A DNA stretch of 64,000 nucleotides. It comes from Pengzhenrongella sicca (lineage in GTDB: Bacteria > Actinomycetota > Actinomycetes > Actinomycetales > Cellulomonadaceae). Positions 7,351-14,309 of this stretch are shown piece by piece (position 1 is the stretch's first letter; every line of letters starts with the position of its first letter). The notes beneath the pieces were generated by a model. That model saw only the letters and a program-made list of their open reading frames with translations, searched no databases and was not told the DNA's origin. Location of the stretch: the NCBI RefSeq assembly GCF_017569225.1, contig NZ_CP071868.1, forward strand, positions 1,860,001 to 1,924,000, read 5' to 3'. Position numbers and translations under genes: made by a program.

Positions 7351-7368
7351 CGAGAGATCGTTCTCTCG
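7351..7368. promoter_or_regulatory. LacI-type operator 1 (upstream of GH39)
   Basis: CGAGAGATCGTTCTCTCG has 7-bp arms (CGAGAGA/TCTCTCG) around TCGT. The same palindrome recurs at 10954-10971 and, with two changes, at 22559-22576, each time before a carbohydrate operon. It lies about 70 bases before the GH39 start; a clear -35/-10 pair is not visible here. Binding by the LacI protein encoded at 32521-33534 is inferred. Confidence 0.75.
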
Positions 7369-7436
7369 CCGGGCTCCGGTCGCCGAAGGTTTGCGGGCTG
7401 GCCGTCCTGGGTTGGCGCGAACGAGGACGTGACACG

Positions 7437-9071
7437 GTGAGCATCGACCAAGGTGCGCGGGCGCTGCTGACGATCGACGGCGACGCGCGCCGCGAGGCGG
7501 TCCTGCGGCACATCTGGAACGAGTGCGTGGGGGCCGGGCGCGCCAACGAGGCGCTGCGGGCCGACTGGCAGGAGCACTTCCGCGAGGCCGTGCAGCAGCT
7601 CGGCATGCGCTCCGTGCGCTTCCACGGTCTGTTCCACGACGACATGTTCGTGTATCGCGCGGCGCAGGGGAGCGGCTTCGGGTCGGACCGGAGCCTGGCC
7701 CAGCCGATCTACACGTTCAGCTACGTCGACAAGGTCTTCGACGCCATCCTCGCGCTCGGGGCGCGACCGTTCGTTGAGCTCGGCTTCATGCCGCGTGAGC
7801 TGGCGACCGAGACCGAGACGGTCTTCTGGTGGGGCGCCCACGCGAGCCCCCCGAAGGACATGGGCCGGTGGGCGGAGCTCGTCTCCGAGACCGTCAAACA
7901 CTGGATCGAGCGCTACGGCATCGACGAGGTGCGCACCTGGCGGTTCGAGGTGTGGAACGAGCCGAACCTGGTGCCGCACTTCTGGACCGGAACCAAGACG
8001 CAGTACTTCGAGCTCTACGAGCACACGGTCCGGGCGATCAAGTCCATCGACAGGCAGCTCATGGTCGGCGGCCCGTCGACCAGCGTCTTCGTACCCGACG
8101 AGCGGTACGCCGGCGAGACGGAGGACCGCGCGGCGCAGGCGGGCACCGCGCAGGCGGTGGACGTCGACGCGCTCGACTGGCGGCCGGTCTGGATCGACGA
8201 CTTCATCGACTGGTGCGCGACCCGGGACCTGCCGATCGACTTCATCACGACGCACCTGTACCCGACCGACTTCGCGTACGCGAGCAGCGGCGAGGCGCGC
8301 GCCATCAGTCGCTACGCCGACGCGACGTTCGACGACCTCACGCGGCTGCGCGCCCTGATCGCAGCGAGCGCGTTCCCGTCGGCCGAGCTTCACGTGACCG
8401 AGTGGTCGACGACGCCGTCGAGCCGGGACAGCGTCCACGACACCGTGTACGCCGCCACCTACATCGCGCGCGCGTACCTGCAGTGCGCCGCCCTGGCAGA
8501 CTCGATCTCGTACTGGACCTTCACGGACGTGTTCGAGGAGGGCGGCGCGGGGATCGGACCCTTCCACGGCGGGTTCGGCGTCGTGAACGAGCAGGGCATC
8601 CACAAGCCGACCTTCCACGCGTTCGCGGCGCTGTCGCGTCTGGGGGACCGGATCCTGCTGGCCACCGGTCACGGGGTCATCACCCGGGCGAGCGAGACGG
8701 GAGCCGTGTCGGCCCTGTTCTTCAACTACCCGGACGAGATGAACGGACTGTCGGTCGGTCCGCACGACAGCTTCCCCGAGACCCGCGCCCTGAGCGCGAA
8801 GGGCCCGGCGCGGCGGGTGCGGCACATCGTCGAGGGCGTGGCACCGGGGGCGGTCTTCATCACCGAAACCGTCGACCTCGAGCATGGGAACGTCGCGGAG
8901 GAGTGGTTCCGGATGGGGTCGCCGGTGAACCTCACGCCGACGCAGACCCTGCACCTGCGGGCCGTCGCCGCCGACCTCGATCGCTGCCTGCTCACGGCCT
9001 CGGGCGACGGCGTGCTCGAGATCGACGTCGAGCTCGCGCCGTGGGCGGTCATGTCGATCGTGCAGGCGTGA
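7437..9071 (+). CDS. GH39 family glycosidase, probable beta-xylosidase
   Basis: 544 residues from a GTG preceded by ACGAGGA. The catalytic acid/base is Glu175 in FEVWNEPNLVPHFW and the nucleophile Glu322 in ELHVTEWSTTP, the standard GH39 pair. Other GH39 features are RFHGLFHDDM, FVELGFMP and YWTFTDVFEEGG. A beta-sandwich C-terminal region follows from ~400. No signal peptide is present, so it acts in the cytoplasm on imported oligosaccharides, most likely releasing D-xylose from non-reducing ends (family knowledge; alpha-iduronidase is the other classical GH39 activity). It stands alone behind LacI operator 1. Confidence 0.88.
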   Translation: MSIDQGARALLTIDGDARREAVLRHIWNECVGAGRANEALRADWQEHFREAVQQLGMRSVRFHGLFHDDMFVYRAAQGSGFGSDRSLAQPIYTFSYVDKVFDAILALGARPFVELGFMPRELATETETVFWWGAHASPPKDMGRWAELVSETVKHWIERYGIDEVRTWRFEVWNEPNLVPHFWTGTKTQYFELYEHTVRAIKSIDRQLMVGGPSTSVFVPDERYAGETEDRAAQAGTAQAVDVDALDWRPVWIDDFIDWCATRDLPIDFITTHLYPTDFAYASSGEARAISRYADATFDDLTRLRALIAASAFPSAELHVTEWSTTPSSRDSVHDTVYAATYIARAYLQCAALADSISYWTFTDVFEEGGAGIGPFHGGFGVVNEQGIHKPTFHAFAALSRLGDRILLATGHGVITRASETGAVSALFFNYPDEMNGLSVGPHDSFPETRALSAKGPARRVRHIVEGVAPGAVFITETVDLEHGNVAEEWFRMGSPVNLTPTQTLHLRAVAADLDRCLLTASGDGVLEIDVELAPWAVMSIVQA

Positions 9072-9106
9072 ACAGTCCCGGCGGCTAGCTCAGAGGGGTT
9101 CGCGGT

Positions 9107-10660
9107 TCAGAAGGGTGGGTCGTCGGGCTGGGGCGTGTGGAGCCAGGGCCGGTCGGGTGGCGGGGGTTCGGGGTTGACCTCGGTGGCCGGTCGCTTGTAG
9201 CGGTGTTTGGTGGGTGAGGTCCACCACGTGTCGCCGGTGGTGGTGTCGAGGTCGGGGTGCCAGCCGCCGTAGGTCTTGGCCCGGTGATGGTGGCGGCACA
9301 GCGAGTGCAGGTTCTCCGCGCAGGTTTGCCCGCCGAGGTCGGGGTGGTCGTGGTCGTAGGGGTCGCGGTGGTCCAGGTCGCACCGCCACGCCGGCATCCG
9401 ACACCCGATGAACGTGCACGTTGTGTCCCGGGCCAGGACGGTGCCGGTCAGGTCGGCGCCGGGGCGGTACCCGCGCGGTCCGATCCCGGTCACGCACCCG
9501 GTGGCGGGGTCGGTGAAGATCCGCCGCCACGTCGCGTCCGCCGCGATCGCCCGCACCAGGTCTGCGGGGATCGGCCCGTACCCGGCCAGCTCCCCGGGCA
9601 CCTCATCCAACCCCAACAACGTCGTCGCGGCGGCGGTCACCTGCAGGTGCGGGCGACGCCCCTGCTCCGTCTTCAGCGTCCCGCCAGCCTGACCCGCTGT
9701 CCCGGACCCCTGACCCGCTGTGCCCGGCAGTGCGGTGGTGGGGGCGATGCCGTTGTCGAGGATGTCGGTGCAGAGGTCGGTCAGGGCGTCCGCGCGCCGC
9801 GCCGCCACACCGCGCGGGTCGGCGGGGTCCGCGGACGCCGCGATGGCGTCGATCGCGGTGAACACCGTCATCGCATCCTTAGCGGGCAGGTACGCGGTCA
9901 ACCACGCCATCACCCCCGGCGCCGGGCTGACCCGCACATACCTGTCCGCGGCGTCGCGGGCGTGCCGCTCGGCGACGGCGGCCGGGTTCACGGTCAGCTC
10001 GACCTTGCGCAGGCGCGCCTTCAACGCCGGCACCGTCAATCCCGGCGCGACCGGCAGCACCTTGTCCAGGACGACGGCGGCCGCGTCGTCGTCGAGGTGC
10101 CCGACCCCGTCGACCAGGGCGGTGGCCTTGCGGTGATCAATCACCCCAGATGCGAGCGCCTCATTCACCGCGGGCCACACCTGCAGCGAGGTCCCGAGGC
10201 TGACCTTCGCCTCCGCCACCGACCGGGACATCACCAGCACCGACGCGACCTCATCACCCACGAACTCACCCAACCGCTGCGCATCCCGGCGCCGGGCGAG
10301 CTCGGCGATCATCTCGCCCTGCCGCGCCGCAGCGAGCGAGGTGACGCGTTCCCAGGCGGCGATCGCCTCGATCAACACCGCATCATGCACCTCCGACGGG
10401 CACAGACCCTCAAGCAGGTCCACCAGCGGCGAGCCCGGCGCCTGCCCCATCAACGCGGCGGACAACGCGACCTGATCGATCGGCCCCGCGATGCAGGACC
10501 CCGCGGCCGCGGCCTGCGCCAACGCGGCCCCCGCCTCCGCAAACACCCGCCCGAGCAACAGCCCGAACGCCACATCCACTGAGACCGATGTGGCGCCCGC
10601 GACCGCCAGCCCGGCCCCCGCCGGGACCCCCGTCATCTCGTCATCGCTCGGTTCGAACAT
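9107..10660 (-). CDS. DUF222 / HNH endonuclease domain protein (13E12 family)
   Basis: 517 residues. The N-terminal ~300 residues are the helical DUF222 domain (VLIEAIAAWERVTSLAAARQ, RDAQRLGEFVGDEVASVL, VIDHRKATALVDGVGHLDDD). A low-complexity linker with a repeated GTAGQ motif follows. The C-terminal HNH nuclease motif is CTFIGCRMPAWRCDLDHRDP with NLHSLCRHHHRAKT. The family is repeated in many actinobacterial genomes and several mycobacterial members are LexA-controlled; an SOS-like box overlaps this start codon too. It lies antisense between GH39 and the sugar importer and has no evident role in sugar use, so it is probably an insertion. Confidence 0.88.
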   Translation of the reverse strand: MFEPSDDEMTGVPAGAGLAVAGATSVSVDVAFGLLLGRVFAEAGAALAQAAAAGSCIAGPIDQVALSAALMGQAPGSPLVDLLEGLCPSEVHDAVLIEAIAAWERVTSLAAARQGEMIAELARRRDAQRLGEFVGDEVASVLVMSRSVAEAKVSLGTSLQVWPAVNEALASGVIDHRKATALVDGVGHLDDDAAAVVLDKVLPVAPGLTVPALKARLRKVELTVNPAAVAERHARDAADRYVRVSPAPGVMAWLTAYLPAKDAMTVFTAIDAIAASADPADPRGVAARRADALTDLCTDILDNGIAPTTALPGTAGQGSGTAGQAGGTLKTEQGRRPHLQVTAAATTLLGLDEVPGELAGYGPIPADLVRAIAADATWRRIFTDPATGCVTGIGPRGYRPGADLTGTVLARDTTCTFIGCRMPAWRCDLDHRDPYDHDHPDLGGQTCAENLHSLCRHHHRAKTYGGWHPDLDTTTGDTWWTSPTKHRYKRPATEVNPEPPPPDRPWLHTPQPDDPPF

Positions 10661-10672
10661 GTGTACAGACTA
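10653..10672 (-). promoter_or_regulatory. LexA-like box and leaderless -10 at the DUF222/HNH start
   Basis: On the plus strand TCGAACATGTGTACAG matches the SOS box at 9 of 12 defined positions: the half TCGAAC is perfect, the other half is weak. On the minus strand a TAGTCT -10 (10672-10667) lies six bases before the ATG at 10660, so the box covers the +1. LexA control is plausible because other 13E12-family genes are SOS-induced. Confidence 0.45.
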
Positions 10673-10919
10673 GGACGCACCACCCACACGCACCCCACCC
10701 CGCAACCGCCCTGTGCACACACGCACGAGCGGCGACGGCACCCGTGGAATCAGTCCTCTCGGTCCAGGCGCGCGGCGGCGCGGCGCCCACCCGCACCGAC
10801 TCAGTCCGCCGGGACGATCGATCTCCGGTCCTAACGTGCGCGGCGGCGGCGGGCGTGGTGGATCGGTGGGCGGGTCGACCCCATCGATCTCGAGCCGATA
10901 ACGTTTTCTGCCGAAGTCC

Positions 10920-10971
10920 TTGCCTTGGTGCCCTGCGGGGTTTAGCCTCGGGGCAAGAGAACGATCTCTCG
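10920..10971 (+). promoter_or_regulatory. sugar importer promoter with LacI-type operator 2
   Basis: -35 TTGCCT (10920-10925), a 17-base spacer and -10 TAGCCT (10943-10948) place +1 near 10955. That is inside the palindrome CAAGAGAACGATCTCTCG (10954-10971), a sister of the sites at 7351 and 22559, with outer flanks CCTCGG/CCGAGG extending the symmetry. A repressor here would block initiation directly. The rest of the 10661-10919 gap shows only partial copies such as GATCGATCTC near 10816 and ATCGATCTCG near 10883. Confidence 0.78.
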
Positions 10972-11028
10972 CTCCGAGGCGATGGTGCCTCTGGAGACGC
11001 ACGCGGCCCCCAGAGAAGAGGAACTGTC

Positions 11029-12315
11029 GTGACACAACGCAAGAGTGTGTCGTCCGTAGGTGCAGTCGTGGGCGTTTTGGCGCTGGCACTCGTGGCCGGG
11101 TGCGGATCGGGCGGTGGTGACGACTCTGCCGCCGCCGGCGACCCGAACGCTGAGTTCACGTTCTGGTCGTTCACCGGGATCGGCGCGAAGGACTCGGTCG
11201 ACGAGTACCTCGCCAAGAACCCCGATGCCAAGGTCAAGCTCTCCGAGGTCGGCAGCACCACGGAGACCGCGACCGCGCTCACCGCGGCGCTGGCCGGCGG
11301 CGAGGTCCCGGACCTGGTGATGATCCAGGGTGACGACCTGCCCAAGTTCGTGGAGAACCCGGACAACTTCATCGACCTGCGGACCCTCGGCGGCGACGAC
11401 CTGGCGGACGAGTACCTCGACTGGGCCGTCGGCGGCGCCACCGCCACCAACGGGTCGATCGTCGGCGTTCCCACCGACGTCGGCGGCCTGGGCCTGGCCT
11501 ATCGGGCGGACCTGTTCGAGGCGGCGGGCCTGCCGTCCGACCCGACCGAGGTCGCGGCGGCGTGGTCCACGTGGGACGACTTCATCGCGATGGGCGAGAC
11601 GTACACGGCCGCGACCGGCAAGCCGTTCGTCGACAACGTCGAGACCTCGGTGTTCTTCTCGACGGTCAACCAGGTCACCGAGAAGTACTACTCGGACGAC
11701 GGCGAGATCATCTACGACACCAACCCGCAGGTGGCAGACGCGTTCGACGTCGCGGTGCAGACCTACGACGCCGGCATCAGCGCGAACATCGCCGCCTGGT
11801 CCTCCGGCTGGGACCCGGGAAAGGCGAACGGCTCGTTCGCGGTGACGGTCGCCCCGTCCTGGATCCTGTCCGGCATCAAGACCGCGGCCCCGGACACGGC
11901 GGGGGACTGGCGCGTGACCACCGTGCCCGGCGTCGGCGGCAACTGGGGTGGCAGCGTCATCGCGATCCCGGCCCGGGCGGAGCACCCCGAGGCGGCCTGG
12001 GAGTACATCAAGACCATGATGTCGGCCGAGGCGCAGACCGAGCACTTCCAGAGCACCGGCACCCTGCCGGCCGCGAAGGAAGCGCTCACGAGCGAGGCGG
12101 TGCTCAGCTACACGGACGAGTTCTTCGGCAACTCGGCGCTCGGACAGGTGATGAGCGACTCGGTGCTCGATTTCAACGCCTACTACAACGGCCCGGACAC
12201 CAGCGCCATCGGCGCCGGGCTCCTCAACGCGCTCGTCGACATGCAGAACGGCAATGTCGCCCCGGACGACGCGTGGGACAAGGGCGTGCAGAACGTCAAG
12301 GATGCACTGGGCTGA
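11029..12315 (+). CDS. sugar ABC transporter substrate-binding lipoprotein
   Basis: 428 residues from a GTG preceded by AGAAGAGGAAC. The N terminus is a lipoprotein signal: basic MTQRKS, hydrophobic core VGAVVGVLALALV and lipobox LVAGC with Cys at ~25, then a Gly/Ser linker. The mature part has the solute-binding protein 1 (MalE-like) pattern: FTFWSFTGIG, EVPDLVMIQGDDLPKFVEN, GVPTDVGGLGLAYRADLFEA, WGGSVIAIPARAEHPEAAWE. Anchored outside the membrane, it would deliver an oligosaccharide to the permeases encoded next. The surrounding enzymes suggest a branched plant hemicellulose fragment rather than maltose. Confidence 0.93.
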   Translation: MTQRKSVSSVGAVVGVLALALVAGCGSGGGDDSAAAGDPNAEFTFWSFTGIGAKDSVDEYLAKNPDAKVKLSEVGSTTETATALTAALAGGEVPDLVMIQGDDLPKFVENPDNFIDLRTLGGDDLADEYLDWAVGGATATNGSIVGVPTDVGGLGLAYRADLFEAAGLPSDPTEVAAAWSTWDDFIAMGETYTAATGKPFVDNVETSVFFSTVNQVTEKYYSDDGEIIYDTNPQVADAFDVAVQTYDAGISANIAAWSSGWDPGKANGSFAVTVAPSWILSGIKTAAPDTAGDWRVTTVPGVGGNWGGSVIAIPARAEHPEAAWEYIKTMMSAEAQTEHFQSTGTLPAAKEALTSEAVLSYTDEFFGNSALGQVMSDSVLDFNAYYNGPDTSAIGAGLLNALVDMQNGNVAPDDAWDKGVQNVKDALG

Positions 12316-12325
12316 TCGGCTGAGC

Positions 12326-12353
12326 GGTGGCCCGGCGCGAGCGCCGGGCCACC
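12326..12353 (+). terminator. intercistronic hairpin between binding protein and permeases
   Basis: GGTGGCCCGGCG (12326-12337) and CGCCGGGCCACC (12342-12353) form a perfect 12-bp GC stem with a CGAG loop, 10 bases after the binding-protein stop and 17 before the permease start. There is no T-run. Such hairpins commonly stabilise the binding-protein mRNA or partly terminate transcription, giving more binding protein than permease. Confidence 0.7.
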
Positions 12354-12370
12354 ACGGACGGAGGTACAAC

Positions 12371-13330
12371 GTGTCAGTAGCAGCACCGGTCAGCATGCGC
12401 GGTAACCGTCAGCAGAAATCCCAGCGGCCGACCAAGGTCAAGAGCAGCCTTCCCGAACGCATCGCGCCATATGCGTACGTCGCGCCGTTCTTCATCATCT
12501 TCGGCATCTTCGGCCTGTTTCCCCTGGTCTTCACGTTCTACGTCGCGCTGTTCGACTGGAACCCGATCGGGGCCCACACCTTCATCGGGCTCGCGAACTT
12601 CGAGCGACTCGTGCAGGACTCCCGCTTCTGGAACGCGCTGGTCAACACGTTCGGGATCTTCATCATCTCGACGGTCCCGCAGCTGATCCTGGCGCTCGGG
12701 CTGGCCCAGCTGCTCAACCACGCACGGCTGCGGTGGGCCAACTTCTTCCGCATGTCCATGATGCTTCCGTACATCACGTCCGTGGCCGCGACGGCCCTCG
12801 TCTTCGGCCAGATCTTCGACTACAACTTCGGGCTCATCAACTGGGTGCTCGGGCTGGTCAACATCGATCCGATCAACTTCCTCGCCTCGCGGGTCGGCTC
12901 GTGGTTCGAGATCTCGGCGATGGTGATGTGGCGGTGGTTCGGGTACAACACGCTGCTCTACCTCGCCGGCCTCCAGGCGATACCGCGAGAGATGTACGAG
13001 GCGGCGTCGGTCGACGGCGCCAACGGGTGGCAGCAGTTCTGGCGCCTGACGATCCCGTCGCTGCGTCCGGTCATCATCTTCACCGTGGTCATGTCGACCA
13101 TCGGCGGCCTGCAGATCTTCACCGAGCCGCTGCTCGTCTCGCCCGAGTCGGGCCTGACCTGCGGGGCCGGGCGGCAGTGCCAGACCCTCGCGCTGTTCCT
13201 CTACGAACAGGGCTTCGGTCAGTTCGACTTCGGGTACGGCTCGGCGATCGGGGTGGCCCTGTTCGTCATCGTCGTCGTCGCCGCACTCATCAACTTCTTC
13301 CTGACCACCCGCACGCGAGGGGCGAACTGA
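12371..13330 (+). CDS. sugar ABC transporter permease, MalF/UgpA type
   Basis: 319 residues; the GTG at 12371 has a very good ribosome site (GGAGGTACAAC). Six membrane helices begin with APYAYVAPFFIIFGIFGLFP. The cytoplasmic EAA loop EMYEAASVDGANGWQQFWRL (EAA---G) that docks with the ATPase is clear, as is SLRPVIIFTVVMSTIGGLQI. It pairs with the MalG-type permease that starts in the overlapping TGATG. No ATPase gene is present in the locus, so a shared MsiK-type ATPase encoded elsewhere is expected (known for actinobacterial sugar importers). Confidence 0.93.
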   Translation: MSVAAPVSMRGNRQQKSQRPTKVKSSLPERIAPYAYVAPFFIIFGIFGLFPLVFTFYVALFDWNPIGAHTFIGLANFERLVQDSRFWNALVNTFGIFIISTVPQLILALGLAQLLNHARLRWANFFRMSMMLPYITSVAATALVFGQIFDYNFGLINWVLGLVNIDPINFLASRVGSWFEISAMVMWRWFGYNTLLYLAGLQAIPREMYEAASVDGANGWQQFWRLTIPSLRPVIIFTVVMSTIGGLQIFTEPLLVSPESGLTCGAGRQCQTLALFLYEQGFGQFDFGYGSAIGVALFVIVVVAALINFFLTTRTRGAN

Positions 13331-14217
13331 TGGCCGGCGTGACCGCAGTCCTGGCGAGCACGGTGCCGCCCGTCGCGCGACGCAACCGGGGAGGGCGCCT
13401 CGGCAGGGTCCGGTGGTACGTCTACGTGCTCCTGGGTCTCGCCGTGATCGTGTGCGCCTTCCCGCTGTACTACATGCTGGTCGTCGCGACCGTGGGCGCC
13501 TCGGCGGTGACGTCGACGCCGCCGCGCCTGTACCCGGGCACGAACATCGTCGACGTCGCGCGCGCGGTGTTCGACACGGTGCCGTTCTTCCGTTCGCTGC
13601 TGAACAGCGCCTTCGTGTCGCTGACCGTGGCCGCGGTGTCCGTCATCCTGTGCGCCCTGGCGGGCTTCGCGTTCGCGAAGCTGCAGTTCCGCGGCCGCGA
13701 CGCCCTGTTCATCCTGGTGCTCTTGACGATGACGGTGCCCGCGCAGCTCAGCGTCATCCCGCAGTACCTGATCATCTCCTGGCTGGGCTGGGTCGACTCC
13801 CTCCAAGCGATCATCGTGCCGGGCCTGGCCAGCGCGTTCGGCATCTTCTGGATGCGGCAGCACATGTCCAGCACGGTCACCGACGAGCTCATCCACGCGG
13901 CCAAGATCGACGGGTGCAGCAGCTGGCAGCTGTTCTGGCGCATCGCGTTCCCGGTGGTGCGCCCGGCGGCCTTCGTGCTCGGGCTGATCACGTTCACGGC
14001 GGTCTGGAACGACTTCATGTGGCCGTTCATCGTGCTGAAGTCGCCGGAGCTGTTCACCGTGCAGATCGCGCTGAAGCAGCTGCAGGCGAACAGGTCGGTC
14101 GACGTCGCGCTGGCGTTGGGCGGTTCGTTCTTCGCGACCCTGCCGCTGCTGATCGCCTTCGTCTTCACCGGCAAGCAGATGGTCTCCGGGATCATGGACG
14201 GAGCCTTTAAGGGGTGA
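13330..14217 (+). CDS. sugar ABC transporter permease, MalG/UgpE type
   Basis: 295 residues, ATG overlapping the previous stop by one base. Six helices: VLLGLAVIVCAFPLYYMLV, LNSAFVSLTVAAVSVILCA, ALFILVLLTMTVPAQLSVIP, and so on. The EAA-type loop appears as ELIHAAKIDGCSSWQLFWRI and the following VVRPAAFVLGLITFTAVWND is typical of MalG. It is the last gene of the importer operon and is followed by a strong terminator at 14262-14296. Confidence 0.93.
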   Translation: MAGVTAVLASTVPPVARRNRGGRLGRVRWYVYVLLGLAVIVCAFPLYYMLVVATVGASAVTSTPPRLYPGTNIVDVARAVFDTVPFFRSLLNSAFVSLTVAAVSVILCALAGFAFAKLQFRGRDALFILVLLTMTVPAQLSVIPQYLIISWLGWVDSLQAIIVPGLASAFGIFWMRQHMSSTVTDELIHAAKIDGCSSWQLFWRIAFPVVRPAAFVLGLITFTAVWNDFMWPFIVLKSPELFTVQIALKQLQANRSVDVALALGGSFFATLPLLIAFVFTGKQMVSGIMDGAFKG

Positions 14218-14261
14218 CTCAGCCGTTGAGGGCTGACGGAGCCTTGCGGGGCTGACGCGAC

Positions 14262-14296
14262 CGCCCCGCCGCCGCCGTGATGGCGGCGGCGGGGCG
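14262..14296. terminator. strong GC hairpin terminator between convergent operons
   Basis: CGCCCCGCCGCCGCC (14262-14276) pairs perfectly with GGCGGCGGCGGGGCG (14282-14296) around a five-base loop. It ends the importer operon and lies 14 bases before the stop of the convergent GH51-type gene, so it probably serves both directions. Confidence 0.85.
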
Positions 14297-14309
14297 TTGC
14301 CGCGTCCAG

